In this document: positions 24,606-33,077 of the stretch, piece by piece
How positions within the stretch are numbered: position 1 is the stretch's first letter
Layout of the letters: each line of letters starts with the position of its first letter
Assembly (NCBI GenBank): GCA_021776785.1
Contig: JAJFFF010000056.1
Location: 1 to 42,604, forward strand
Length of the DNA stretch: 42,604 nucleotides
Source: Planctomycetota bacterium
GTDB lineage: Bacteria > Planctomycetota > PLA2
Direction of reading: 5' to 3'
Translations under genes and position numbers: made by a program
Notes under the pieces: generated by a model
What the model saw: the letters and a program-made list of their open reading frames with translations, nothing else
Database searches by the model: none
Told to the model about the DNA's origin: nothing

Positions 24606-24626
24606 ACGCCGGAGCCGCCGGCGTTT
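24606..24626 (+). terminator. Weak terminator-like hairpin
   Basis: A 7-bp stem, ACGCCGG with CCGGCGT and a 5-nt loop, is followed by only TTT. It lies 10 nt after the stop of the small gene. Confidence 0.35.
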
Positions 24627-24700
24627 CGCGTAGGCACGCGATGGTTGTGTCTCAAATCGGGACGCAAGCCGCGCAGTTTCCGAGTCGCTTGGACCGATGA

Positions 24701-24706
24701 TATAGT
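24701..24706 (+). promoter_or_regulatory. -10 hexamer TATAGT of a probable leaderless leuB promoter
   Basis: TATAGT is followed by 6 nt (CCGCCA) and the ATG at 24713. It is the best -10 match in the window, and there is no room for a ribosome binding site. Confidence 0.65.
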
Positions 24707-24712
24707 CCGCCA

Positions 24713-25780
24713 ATGCACACAATCGCCGTGCTTCCCGGAGATGGAATCGGCGAGGAAGTGGTCCGTGAAGGTCTACGAGTCCTCGAAACCGTCTCTGCTC
24801 TAACCGGATTCAAGTACAAGCTTGAGCACTATCCCTATGGTGCGGAGCACTACTTAAAGACCGGAGAGACATTTCCGGACTCCGCCGTCCGTGCCATGAA
24901 GGATCACAGCGCGATCCTCCTGGGCGCCATCGGCGACCCCCGTGTCGAGACGGGCATGCTGGAGCGCGCCATCATCATGGGCATCCGGTTCGGCCTCGAC
25001 CTCTACGTCAACCTGCGGCCGATCAAGCTCTACGCGGAGCACCTATGCCCGCTCAAGGGCGTGACGCCGAGCCAGCTCAATATGACGGTCGTCCGTGAAA
25101 ACACGGAAGGCGCGTACACCGGGTTGGGCGGCATCATGAAGAAGGACACCGATAATGAGGTGGCCGTCTGCAACATGGTGTGGACGCGCGCCGGCGTCGA
25201 GCGCGTCACGCGGTATGCGTTTGACCTAGCGCGCGAGCGCGACGGTGCGAAGCGCGTTACGCTCGTGGACAAGGCCAACGCGATCCGTCCCATGGACATC
25301 TGGACCCGGACGTTTGCGCGCGTACACGAAGAGTACGCGGACATCGACACCGACCACGCCTACATCGACGCGGCGTGCATGTGGATGATCAAGAACCCCG
25401 ACTGGTTCGACGTCGTGGTGACCGACAACCTGTTTGGCGACATCATCACCGACCTCGGTGCGATGCTGCAGGGTGGTCTCGGGATCGCCGCTTCGGGCAA
25501 CATTCATCCGGGTAAGGTTTCGATGTTTGAGCCGATCCACGGTTCGGCGCCGAAGTACAAGGGCCAGAACAAGGCCTGTCCGGTGGCGACGGTCAACGCG
25601 GTCTTGACGATGCTCAACTACCTGGGCGACACCGAGGGCGCGGATATCATCGAGAACGCGATCGCGAGTGCGTTGCGGACCAAAAAGATCCCGTCCTTGA
25701 GCGCGGGTGCGGTTCCGACGGACAAGGCCGGCGACATCTTGATCGAGGAGATCAAGGCGCAGGCGGCGGCTGCGGGTTAG
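24713..25780 (+). CDS. leuB: 3-isopropylmalate dehydrogenase
   Basis: The product is 355 residues of the beta-decarboxylating dehydrogenase family. Visible signatures are VLPGDGIGEEVV at the N-terminus, the substrate-binding arginine region IIMGIRFGLDLYVNLRP, the VRENTEGAYTGLGG loop, LVDKANAI with the catalytic Lys, and the metal-binding DNLFGDIITDLGAMLQGGLG. The NAD-binding end is FEPIHGSAPKYKGQNKACPVA. The ENTEG-x-Y-T-G-x-G-G loop resembles actinobacterial-type LeuB more than the classical RELTGGIYFG form. Isocitrate, tartrate or homoisocitrate dehydrogenase remain alternatives. It would oxidatively decarboxylate 3-isopropylmalate in leucine synthesis. No other leu gene is adjacent. The start is set by TATAGT 6 nt upstream. 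Confidence 0.88.
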   Translation: MHTIAVLPGDGIGEEVVREGLRVLETVSALTGFKYKLEHYPYGAEHYLKTGETFPDSAVRAMKDHSAILLGAIGDPRVETGMLERAIIMGIRFGLDLYVNLRPIKLYAEHLCPLKGVTPSQLNMTVVRENTEGAYTGLGGIMKKDTDNEVAVCNMVWTRAGVERVTRYAFDLARERDGAKRVTLVDKANAIRPMDIWTRTFARVHEEYADIDTDHAYIDAACMWMIKNPDWFDVVVTDNLFGDIITDLGAMLQGGLGIAASGNIHPGKVSMFEPIHGSAPKYKGQNKACPVATVNAVLTMLNYLGDTEGADIIENAIASALRTKKIPSLSAGAVPTDKAGDILIEEIKAQAAAAG

Positions 25781-25794
25781 TTCCCGACCTCTGC

Positions 25795-25800
25795 TAATCT
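25795..25800 (+). promoter_or_regulatory. -10 hexamer TAATCT of a probable leaderless rhomboid promoter
   Basis: TAATCT is followed by 6 nt (GACGTC) and the GTG at 25807. It lies 15 nt after the leuB stop, so the rhomboid gene may be transcribed independently as well as by read-through. Confidence 0.55.
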
Positions 25801-25806
25801 GACGTC

Positions 25807-27009
25807 GTGCTGCTTCCGTTCGGGGACTTCCCGAATCCGCCCAAGGCGCAATGGGTCACGCGGATTCTGCTGGGCCTCAACATCGCCGTATTCTTGCTCT
25901 ACTCGCTCCCGCTCACGCAGGCGCAAGTGGATGACGAGTATCTGCGCGATCCGGAGAACCGAAAGACCGCGCTCGAAATCATCGCGCTGCGTTACGACCT
26001 TTCGCAGTTCGAGGGGTTAGAACTCCAAGAAGCGCAGCGGCAAGCGATGGCTACGCTGAATCGCTACGACGTGGCGGTCATGCGCTACGGATACCGGCCC
26101 TCGTCTCCGTCGCTGCTCGCGCTGTTCACATGCATGTTCTTGCACGCGGGCCTGCTGCACCTTGCCGGCAACATGCTGTACCTGTGGATCTTTGGGGACA
26201 ACGTGGAAGCGCGGTTTGGTTCGGTGCTGTACCTGCTGCACTACTTGCTGACGGGCGTCGCAGCGACGATGGCGTTCGCCTGGATGAACCAAAAGTCCGG
26301 CACGCCCCTGGTCGGCGCGAGCGGCGCGATCTCCGGCGTCTTGGGCGCGTACTTGATCTGGTACCCGTTCAACCAGGTGCGCGTCCTCTTGTTCCTGTTT
26401 GTCTTCTTTACGGTCGTGCACGTGCCGGCGATTTGGGTGCTGGGCGCTTACCTCGTGCTCGACAATCTCATTCCGATTTTTGCGAAAGCCGAAAGCGGTG
26501 TTGCTTACGGGGCGCATGTCGGTGGGTTCGCGGCCGGCGCGCTCTTGGCATTCGTGCGCAACCTGATTAAGGGGACGGTGCCCGCACCGCGCCCGCGGCG
26601 CTATGTCGGGCCACGCCGTACGCTCGCGCAGCCGCTTCTTACAGAGTCGCCGCGCGAAGTGTTTCGGCGGGCCGTTTCCGAGAATCGGATGGTGGATGCA
26701 GCGCACGCGTTCCAACAAGCGATCGCACCGCCGAATCCGCCGGCGGAACCCGAAGCGACCTATCGACTCGGCGAGTGGCTGTACCAAAACAACTTTCCCA
26801 CCGACGCGTCAGCGGTATGGGCTTACTACGTGACCCACTATCCGCGCGGAAGCGACGCCGATCGAGCGCACCTCGGCCTGGGGATCTTGTACGCGCGTCG
26901 CTTGGAGCGACCGGAGAAAGCGCGCGAGCACTTAGAGCTCGCCCTGCGAACGACGCGCGACGAACGCACCGCCCACACCGCGCGCGAAGAACTCGACCGG
27001 ATGACCTAG
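25807..27009 (+). CDS. Rhomboid family intramembrane serine protease with C-terminal helical-repeat domain
   Basis: The product is 400 residues. The rhomboid core covers about residues 15-255: HAGLLHLAGNMLYLWIFGD (His/Asn, Asn122), the nucleophile motif GASGAISG with Ser172, and the catalytic-His helix AYGAHVGGFAAG with His237. A periplasmic-side insert of about 70 residues lies between the first two spans. The C-terminal 140 residues are soluble, with TPR-like helices (REVFRRAVSENRMVDAAHAFQQAI, ATYRLGEWLYQNNF, AHLGLGILYARRLERPEKAREHLELAL), so it is a rhomboid-TPR combination. It would cleave membrane proteins within the bilayer; the substrate is unknown. The membrane-tethered sigma factor at 1-2582 is a conceivable type of target, but this is speculation. 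Confidence 0.93.
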   Translation: MLLPFGDFPNPPKAQWVTRILLGLNIAVFLLYSLPLTQAQVDDEYLRDPENRKTALEIIALRYDLSQFEGLELQEAQRQAMATLNRYDVAVMRYGYRPSSPSLLALFTCMFLHAGLLHLAGNMLYLWIFGDNVEARFGSVLYLLHYLLTGVAATMAFAWMNQKSGTPLVGASGAISGVLGAYLIWYPFNQVRVLLFLFVFFTVVHVPAIWVLGAYLVLDNLIPIFAKAESGVAYGAHVGGFAAGALLAFVRNLIKGTVPAPRPRRYVGPRRTLAQPLLTESPREVFRRAVSENRMVDAAHAFQQAIAPPNPPAEPEATYRLGEWLYQNNFPTDASAVWAYYVTHYPRGSDADRAHLGLGILYARRLERPEKAREHLELALRTTRDERTAHTAREELDRMT

Positions 27010-27011
27010 CA

Positions 27012-27178
27012 GCCCGTTGCAAAAGTCCTCGGGGGCTACGAACGCCGGGTTGTTGTTGCGGCGAGTCCAAATGTCTTCGTCGCGCATCCTCGCCTAGCTT
27101 GTGACGAGGGCTCTGGGGCGCGCCTCGATCTCGGCTCCGATCTCTCGCTCTCGCCGGCCGGCTACTGTTGCAACGGGC
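27012..27178. mobile_element. Possible MITE or insertion remnant with 11-bp terminal inverted repeats
   Basis: GCCCGTTGCAA (27012-27022) and TTGCAACGGGC (27168-27178) are perfect inverted repeats at the edges of a 167-bp segment. This segment almost exactly fills the gap between two convergent genes (27010-27179). On the minus strand it contains a short frame from ATG 27087 encoding MRDEDIWTRRNNNPAFVAPE and onward. No transposase is present. It is longer than an ordinary terminator stem. Confidence 0.45.
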
Positions 27179-27179
27179 G

Positions 27180-28358
27180 CTAGCGGTTGCGTTCGACGAA
27201 GTTTTGGATGCGGGTGCAGCCTTCTTCGACATCGTCGATCGAGCAGGCGTACGAGAGCCGGAAGTTTGTGGCCGCGCCGAACGCTTCGCCGGGCACGGTC
27301 GCCACACGTTCCTCGTCGAGCAAACGCGTCGTGAATTCCATCGGTGTCGAGCCCTGGAGACAGGGCGCGATGTCGGGGAAGCAATAGAACGCGCCGGTCG
27401 GCGGGAACACGGTGAACCCTTCGATGGCTTCGAGCAGAGAAACCATCACCTTGCGGCGGCGGTCGAACTCTTGGCGCATCGCTTCGATCGGCTCCATCGG
27501 CCCCGTGAGCGCGGCGATGGCGGCCACTTGCGCGATCGCGGTCGGGTTCGATGTCGTGTGGGACTGAAAGCGCGACATCGCCTTGATGACCTCTTGCGGC
27601 CCCGTCGCATACCCGATGCGCCAGCCCGTCATCGCAAACGACTTGGAGACGCCGCGCACGGTGACGATTCGATCCGCGAGATCGGGACACGCCACGGCGA
27701 AAGGCGTGAAGGCCGTGTCGCCGTACACCAGGTGCTCGTAGATTTCATCGCTTACGACGAACACGCGCGGATGCCGCTTCAGCACTTCGCCGATCGCTTG
27801 GAGTTGCTCGCGCGAGTGCGTCACGCCCGTCGGGTTGCCCGGGCTCACGCTGACGAGCACGCGCGTCCGGGGTGTGATGGCGGCTTCGAGCGCGGCGGCC
27901 GTGAGCACGCACCCGTCCGGGCGCGTGTCCAATACAACCGCGGTCGCGCCGGCGGCCTGCACCATCGACGGATACGACACCCAATACGGTGCGGGCAAGA
28001 TCGCCTCGTCGCCATCGTCGAGCAATACCGCGAGGGCGTTAAAAAGCGAGTGCTTCGCGCCGCACGAAGTGAGAACGTTGCTCGCATCCGTCGCCACGCC
28101 CGTCCCGGTCAGCGCCGCCGCCGCCGCCTCGCGCATCGCAGGCGTTCCAGCCACCGGCGTATAGCCCGCGACCGTGCCGTCGCGCAGCGCCTTTTGGGCT
28201 GCCTCCTGGATGTGTTCCGGCGTGTCAAAATCGGGCTGGCCGACGCCGAACGCGAGCACTCTTTCGCCTTGCGCGGCGATCGCTTTCGCCTTCGTGCTGA
28301 TGGCTAGGGTCAAGGACTCGCCGAGCTGCCCGGCGCGCTGACTGAGACGAACAACCAT
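27180..28358 (-). CDS. Class I/II pyridoxal-phosphate aminotransferase (aspartate aminotransferase-like)
   Basis: The product is 392 residues from ATG 28358, chosen because TACCAT lies 8 nt before it; an ATG at 28388 is upstream of that element. Landmarks of the fold-type I subgroup Ib enzymes are all present: VGQPDFDTP, GYTPVAGTPAMREA, the NPTG loop in VSPGNPTGVTH (Asn175), SDEIYEHLVYG (Asp204, Tyr207), the PLP-binding Lys239 in VRGVSKSFAMTGWRIGY, and an FRLSYACS C-terminal arginine region. It most likely transaminates aspartate or a related amino acid with 2-oxoglutarate. The exact specificity cannot be read from sequence. It is cytoplasmic and convergent with the rhomboid gene. Confidence 0.92.
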   Translation of the reverse strand: MVVRLSQRAGQLGESLTLAISTKAKAIAAQGERVLAFGVGQPDFDTPEHIQEAAQKALRDGTVAGYTPVAGTPAMREAAAAALTGTGVATDASNVLTSCGAKHSLFNALAVLLDDGDEAILPAPYWVSYPSMVQAAGATAVVLDTRPDGCVLTAAALEAAITPRTRVLVSVSPGNPTGVTHSREQLQAIGEVLKRHPRVFVVSDEIYEHLVYGDTAFTPFAVACPDLADRIVTVRGVSKSFAMTGWRIGYATGPQEVIKAMSRFQSHTTSNPTAIAQVAAIAALTGPMEPIEAMRQEFDRRRKVMVSLLEAIEGFTVFPPTGAFYCFPDIAPCLQGSTPMEFTTRLLDEERVATVPGEAFGAATNFRLSYACSIDDVEEGCTRIQNFVERNR

Positions 28359-28366
28359 GGCGCGGT

Positions 28367-28372
28367 ATGGTA
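28367..28372 (-). promoter_or_regulatory. -10 hexamer TACCAT of the aminotransferase promoter
   Basis: TACCAT is followed by 8 nt and the ATG at 28358, with no Shine-Dalgarno between them. Confidence 0.55.
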
Positions 28373-28457
28373 CCCGGAAGATAGGCAAGATCGAGCGCGT
28401 CTAACCGACAACGAACCCAAGGCACACCACCCAATTCGGTGATTCGACCTCCCGTGG

Positions 28458-28463
28458 TACCTT
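28458..28463 (+). promoter_or_regulatory. -10 hexamer TACCTT upstream of the 669-residue membrane-anchored protein
   Basis: TACCTT is followed by 9 nt (GCCCCGTCT) and the ATG at 28473. A leader of about 0-3 nt is expected. Confidence 0.5.
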
Positions 28464-28472
28464 GCCCCGTCT

Positions 28473-30482
28473 ATGTCGTTTCTCCGCAAACTGGCCAAGT
28501 GGCTCCTCATCCTAGTCCTGATCGTGGCGCTGCTCGTCCTGATCGTGGTCTGGCCCGTTTTGGGCGTGAACCCGTTCGAGGGCCGCCAAGCCCATCTTTG
28601 GGATGTGGTGAGCAACGGCGTTGACTTTTTCGCCCGATTTCCCGGTGCGCGGGTGTTGAAATCGCCCGCCGCGAAAAACCTTGAGTACCAGCCCGGTTGG
28701 GAGTGGGTCGGCGAGCTCGTCGATCAGCTTGAAGACGGCGCGAAGTCGTTTGCCGAGGAGGTTAACGGGCAGCTTCCGTTCAACTTCCGCATCGATCCCA
28801 AAGCCGACTTTATCGAGCGCGAAATGGCGATCGCGGGCCTTTGGACCAACGACTTCAATGCCGTGCGCCCGGACAGTTTCATCGTCGCGGCGCGCGTCGC
28901 CTGGTACGGCCGGTTCTTGTCGAGTCTAAAGCGCAGCTTTGTCCGCGACCGCATCCCGCTGCCCCCCGGATACAAGATCCAAGTCGAGAACGGGCTCTAC
29001 CTCAAGATCACGTTGCCCGACGAGGTCGTCGCCGAACTCGACAAGGTTCGTTCGGGCATCCAGCGTGAGGATCCCAACGTCATCTACGTTGGCCGTGTGC
29101 GCGACGTGATTATCATCAGCGATTCGCGCGAGTGGATCGAGGCGCCGTTGATCGGGCGCCAAGAAACGTTGCCCGCCGACCCGTGGTTTGAAACGGAGTT
29201 CGTAAACAACTCCGACGAAGGCGAGTCGATCGAGCTGTTTTTGCGCCCGCGCCTCTCCTCGCAGCTCATGTCGCACCATGGCGATCTGGATCGCGGCGGC
29301 GCGCTCGGGCCCCTCACGAAGATATTGCCGACACGCCTCGCCGGCGACGTGACGATTCAGTTGCGTCCGCGCGAGAACGGACTCGGCGTCGAAGTCTTTA
29401 ACAATCCGCCGACCGACGGGTTTTCGAGTGTCAAAAAAGAACACCTGATCAACATCTACGAGCGCGAAAAGCTCAGCTTGCAAACGGAACTGAGCGAGAA
29501 CGGCGTCGGGAAATACATTCCGAGCGAGCGCGTGATCGCGGCGTTGGTGTTGCAGGCGGATGCGCAAGACATCATCGGGTTGATGCTCGACTATATGCCG
29601 TCGATCGAGCGCGAGTTGTTCGATGACTTGGTGCGCGAGTCCGGCTACTCCCGCGGCTTGGAGGACTTGCTGCGTCGCGAGATCGCCAAGCACCTCGGCG
29701 ATCTTCACCTAGTCATCCTGCATCGCCCCAAGGAGATGGACAAAGACAACTACCGAACACCCGAAGCGAGTTTCGACTCGGTGCAACCGCAGATCGGTTT
29801 CACGGTGATCAGTCGGGTGAAAGATGGCGTGCGCCCCAAGACCGTGCGCGATGCGATCACATCCAACCTTGGTTTCCTCGGCATGAAGCCGCGCAAGAAC
29901 TCCGAGGTTCCCAACTCCGGTTCGTGGTCGCTGGCCAACTTGCAGACCGAGCTCGACGATTTTACGTTGCTTAAGCCTGCGTACGGCGAGCTGCCCGACA
30001 ACGCGCCTTACGTGTTGTTTTCGTCCGCGCCCGAACTGGCGCAACAAATTGTCGCAGCCGCGCAGTCGGAAGAGCTGCGGATGATCAGCGAGCCTGGGGT
30101 TCAGCGCGCGATTCGAGAGTTGCCCAAGGATGGCGCGACGATGGCCATGCTCGTGCGTGGTGAAGCCCTGCGCAAAGCGCTGTTTGATCGCGTGCGCTCG
30201 TATGCAAGCCAGAAGCTCGACATCGTCGCGTTCAACAAGAAGAAGCGCGACGAATTCTTGCGTGCGGGTCACAAGGACGACGACGCGCTCGGCGAAATGG
30301 TCAAGGGCGCGCGCGATACATACGTGACGACGGAGTACCCGCGCATCCGCGAAGCCTACGCGAACCAGTTGGAACGGTGGTCGGCGGTCGACACGGTCGC
30401 GTTATCCGCCACGTTCGGCATCGGCGCAACCAAACAAGTGCGCGCCAAAGCGTTCGTCTCGCTCGCCGAGCCGCCCGAGTAG
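28473..30482 (+). CDS. Membrane-anchored extracytoplasmic protein of unknown function
   Basis: The product is 669 residues. The N-terminus FLRKLAKWLLILVLIVALLVLIVVWPVLGVNPF is a single uncleaved signal anchor (about residues 9-30). The rest is a large soluble domain, presumably outside the cytoplasm, with mixed alpha/beta character. Segments such as FIEREMAIAGLWTNDFNAVRPDSFIVAARVAWYGRFL and the late ELPKDGATMAMLVRGEALRKAL recall proteins annotated only as hypothetical or DUF3352-like, but I cannot assign it. A lysine/aspartate-rich helical region lies near the C-terminus. A short intrinsic terminator overlaps the stop codon and the end of the convergent gene. Confidence 0.82.
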   Translation: MSFLRKLAKWLLILVLIVALLVLIVVWPVLGVNPFEGRQAHLWDVVSNGVDFFARFPGARVLKSPAAKNLEYQPGWEWVGELVDQLEDGAKSFAEEVNGQLPFNFRIDPKADFIEREMAIAGLWTNDFNAVRPDSFIVAARVAWYGRFLSSLKRSFVRDRIPLPPGYKIQVENGLYLKITLPDEVVAELDKVRSGIQREDPNVIYVGRVRDVIIISDSREWIEAPLIGRQETLPADPWFETEFVNNSDEGESIELFLRPRLSSQLMSHHGDLDRGGALGPLTKILPTRLAGDVTIQLRPRENGLGVEVFNNPPTDGFSSVKKEHLINIYEREKLSLQTELSENGVGKYIPSERVIAALVLQADAQDIIGLMLDYMPSIERELFDDLVRESGYSRGLEDLLRREIAKHLGDLHLVILHRPKEMDKDNYRTPEASFDSVQPQIGFTVISRVKDGVRPKTVRDAITSNLGFLGMKPRKNSEVPNSGSWSLANLQTELDDFTLLKPAYGELPDNAPYVLFSSAPELAQQIVAAAQSEELRMISEPGVQRAIRELPKDGATMAMLVRGEALRKALFDRVRSYASQKLDIVAFNKKKRDEFLRAGHKDDDALGEMVKGARDTYVTTEYPRIREAYANQLERWSAVDTVALSATFGIGATKQVRAKAFVSLAEPPE

Positions 30483-30507
30483 CCCGGGTCTCGCGGGCTC
30501 ACTTTTT
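30481..30507 (+). terminator. Intrinsic terminator overlapping the stop codon and the convergent gene's poly-Lys end
   Basis: A 6-bp stem AGCCCG/CGGGCT (30481-30486 with 30494-30499) is followed by CACTTTTTCTTCTTT. The T-rich tract is the complement of the AAG/AAA codons that encode the C-terminal KKKK of the gene ending at 30499. Confidence 0.55.
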
Positions 30508-31773
30508 CTTCTTTACGGCTTTCAGCTTCTTGTCGCGCCATGTGATGAGGTCGCTTCGCATCGCGTCGTCGTTGAAGCTACCGAAGTGCTTTTCGAAGCT
30601 CGCTCCAATGTCGCCGGTCTCCGACATGGTTTGGAGGAACTTGATGTAGGCCTTGCGATACTTGGCCGGGCCCGCATGGAAGAACGCGACCCAGAGTTTT
30701 GCGCTCACGTAGTTGGAATCGGGCGCCGGCGTTTCCTTGAACTCGTCCTCGATCAGTTTGCGCATGCCGATCGGAGTGATGGCCATTTCGTCGATAAAGG
30801 ACTGGGGCGCTATGGGTAGCCGCGCCCCGGCGCGCGCCTCGTTCACGGCGATCACGTTTTCTCCGTAGCTTGCCCAATACGGCAGCAGCGTTCCGTACCG
30901 CTCCAGGTAAAGGCTCTCCGTGAGCGAAGACGTGTACCGCTCGATCGAGGCCTGGTTCATCATCGGTCGCACAAACACCCAGCCCGTGTGCCGAATGGAG
31001 CCGATACCCCCTTTCATTTCCGTCTTGGAGTGGATGGCGACTGCCATAGGGTCGTTGCTGACGGCAACCACGCGCGGTACTTGATCGGCATGCGGTCGCG
31101 AACGCTTGCCGTGGATCCGTGCGAATCGCTTGCGCAGGTCTTTGGCGACCTTGAGGTAGGGGCGTAGCTGCTTTTTTTTGATCGCGTCTTGGACATGCCA
31201 CTTCATGCCATGTTTGGAAGAGGCTTTGAACACAGGCGGCAGGGTCGGGAAATGGCCGTGCGTGGAGCGCATCGAGGCAAAGATCGCAGGGCCCTCGTCG
31301 CGAAGTGCCGGGAGGATCGCGACGGGCGCGTCGATGACCAGCGTGACGCACTGGCCCTTTTGAAGCCGGTAGAGGCTGAAGGTTACGTACTCCTTCTTGC
31401 CTTTCTTGTAGTAGCGCTCAAGTGCGATTGCTGGTTTCCGCTTGAGCTCCGCACGATTGCCGGCCTGGACGTGTACCGTGCGCTCGGTCTGCGCTTGGTG
31501 AAGCGCGCCGTTCGCGGTGCCGAGCAGGTAAACCCGGACCCAGATCGATTCAAGCCGGCCGTTGACTTCGAGCTCGCCAAATGTGTTGAGTCCGCAGATG
31601 TCCTCGTTCGGCTCCTCGACCTCCAGCATCCAGGCTTTGGGAACGAGAACGGTGATCTTTCCGTCGGTGCTCTTGCACGGCACGCGCTCGATTTTTTGTT
31701 GCTCGCCCTCGTCGGCGCGCACGCTCAAAGCGATCGCGAGAGACGCCACCGCCCATGTCAGTATTTTCCCCAT
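30499..31773 (-). CDS. Secreted protein, paralog A of a tandem pair
   Basis: The product is 424 residues from ATG 31773, with signal peptide MGKILTWAVASLAIALSVRA. The longer open frame (to 31923) overlaps the neighbour antiphase and is rejected because TAGGAT sits 8 nt before this ATG. It aligns along its length with the next gene: IERVPCKSTDGKITVLVPKAW matches IERIPCNSYDKKINILVPKAW, and LWVAFFHAGPAKYRKAYIKFL matches LWVAYFHAGPSKFRKAYLKFL. The layout, with an N-terminal beta-rich domain and a C-terminal helical domain ending in FEKHFGSFN...TWRDKKL, loosely recalls DUF1570-type planctomycete proteins, but the HExxH of that group is absent. The function is unknown. Confidence 0.85.
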   Translation of the reverse strand: MGKILTWAVASLAIALSVRADEGEQQKIERVPCKSTDGKITVLVPKAWMLEVEEPNEDICGLNTFGELEVNGRLESIWVRVYLLGTANGALHQAQTERTVHVQAGNRAELKRKPAIALERYYKKGKKEYVTFSLYRLQKGQCVTLVIDAPVAILPALRDEGPAIFASMRSTHGHFPTLPPVFKASSKHGMKWHVQDAIKKKQLRPYLKVAKDLRKRFARIHGKRSRPHADQVPRVVAVSNDPMAVAIHSKTEMKGGIGSIRHTGWVFVRPMMNQASIERYTSSLTESLYLERYGTLLPYWASYGENVIAVNEARAGARLPIAPQSFIDEMAITPIGMRKLIEDEFKETPAPDSNYVSAKLWVAFFHAGPAKYRKAYIKFLQTMSETGDIGASFEKHFGSFNDDAMRSDLITWRDKKLKAVKKKK

Positions 31774-31781
31774 AGCGAAAC

Positions 31782-31787
31782 ATCCTA
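31782..31787 (-). promoter_or_regulatory. -10 hexamer TAGGAT of secreted paralog A
   Basis: TAGGAT is 8 nt before the ATG at 31773. The sequence just upstream (CCGATTCTCGG) matches the same position in paralog B (CCGATTCTCGC). Confidence 0.6.
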
Positions 31788-31819
31788 CCGAGAATCGGCG
31801 CATGCGCGCGCTCCGACTG

Positions 31820-33070
31820 CTAGTCGCACGGCGTGAGTTTTTTGTCGCGCCACTTGACGACTTGTTTTTTGAGCTTTTCCTCGTCGAAGTCGCCGAGGTG
31901 TTTGTTGAAGCTCGTGCCGACATCGCCGGTTTTTGAGAAATCGTCGAGGAACTTGAGGTACGCCTTGCGGAACTTGCTGGGGCCGGCGTGGAAGTATGCG
32001 ACCCACAGCTTGGCGTGCATGTAGTTGACGTCGGGCGGCCGGCCCACCTTAAGTTCGTCTTCCATGAGCTTGCGGACCGTCATCGGAACGACGGCGGTGT
32101 CGTCGATGAAATGCTGCGGCGCCATCGGCAGCCGCGCTTCGCACTGGACCTCGTTCCACGCCAACGACTTTTCCGCGAAGCTCGCCCAGTACGGATAAGA
32201 CGTGCCGTACCGCTCACGAAACAGCGCGTCTGTGAAAAAGAACGCGAACCGCGGCATGAAGAGAGATTCGCTCGGACGCACAACAAGCCAACTCGTATGC
32301 GGCACCGCTCCGAGTCCGTCTTCCAGCTTCATGCCGGCGTGCAAAGCGTTGGCGGTGGTGGGGTCGTGAATCACCACGATCTGCGGCGCTTGGTCCGTAT
32401 GCGGCTTTCTCTGCTTGCCGTGGATCTTTGCAAACCGCTTGCGGAGTTCTTTCGCGCTCTTGTAGAGCTCCCGCAGCTGCTTTTTGGGGACTCCTTCTTG
32501 GATGTGCCACGTCACGCCGTCTCGTGGCGACGACTTGAAACCGGGCGGCAGCTTTGGGTAGTGCGGATGGTCGGAGCGTATCGATTTCAGCATCGACACG
32601 GCTTCTTCGCGAATCATCGGAATCGCTTTCTCGGGGACCGACAGCATGAGCGAGATGCACTGCCCCTTCACGAGGCGGTACAGGTTGTAGTCCACAATGT
32701 TCATGTTGTGGCGTTCCAGCGTAGGGATGGGTTCAAGCACGAGTTCGGTTCGCATGCCCTGCTGCAATGCCATCGCGCGCTCGATCTGCGCTTGATGCAC
32801 AGCGCTGTTCGCCGTCTTCAGCAAGTAGATGCGGACTTCCATCGACTCGCGCTTCCCGTCCACTTCGATCGCGCCGACCGCGAACAGCTCGCAGTGGTCC
32901 TGTTTTGGTTTTTGCTCCACCAGCGCCCACGCCTTGGGCACGAGGATGTTGATCTTTTTGTCGTAACTGTTGCACGGGATGCGCTCGATCTGGGGCGTCT
33001 CGGCCTCGTCCGCGCGCACGCCTTGAACGAGCGCGAACACCGCCACCGCCAGGAAGACGACTCTCTTCAT
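31820..33070 (-). CDS. Secreted protein, paralog B of a tandem pair
   Basis: The product is 416 residues. I chose ATG 33070 (MKRVVFLAVAVFALVQGVRA, a signal peptide) over ATG 33079 because TAAGAT lies 7 nt before it and would overlap the upstream codon. It is paralogous to the gene at 30499-31773, and both lack any HExxH or Ser/His catalytic signature that I can see. Conserved blocks include the early IPC/VPC cysteine, YRLVKGQCISL and a C-terminal FHAGPSKFRKAYLKFLDDFSKTGDVGTSFNKHLGDF. The two genes are 46 nt apart and each has its own -10, so they are likely independent leaderless transcripts that arose by gene duplication including the promoter. Confidence 0.85.
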   Translation of the reverse strand: MKRVVFLAVAVFALVQGVRADEAETPQIERIPCNSYDKKINILVPKAWALVEQKPKQDHCELFAVGAIEVDGKRESMEVRIYLLKTANSAVHQAQIERAMALQQGMRTELVLEPIPTLERHNMNIVDYNLYRLVKGQCISLMLSVPEKAIPMIREEAVSMLKSIRSDHPHYPKLPPGFKSSPRDGVTWHIQEGVPKKQLRELYKSAKELRKRFAKIHGKQRKPHTDQAPQIVVIHDPTTANALHAGMKLEDGLGAVPHTSWLVVRPSESLFMPRFAFFFTDALFRERYGTSYPYWASFAEKSLAWNEVQCEARLPMAPQHFIDDTAVVPMTVRKLMEDELKVGRPPDVNYMHAKLWVAYFHAGPSKFRKAYLKFLDDFSKTGDVGTSFNKHLGDFDEEKLKKQVVKWRDKKLTPCD

Positions 33071-33077
33071 GGCAACC

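Noticed and set aside
27010..27179. tRNA or other structured RNA gene in the convergent gap
   Set aside because: No cloverleaf, T-loop or CCA end could be found; the 11-bp ends with a long interior fit a miniature element better.
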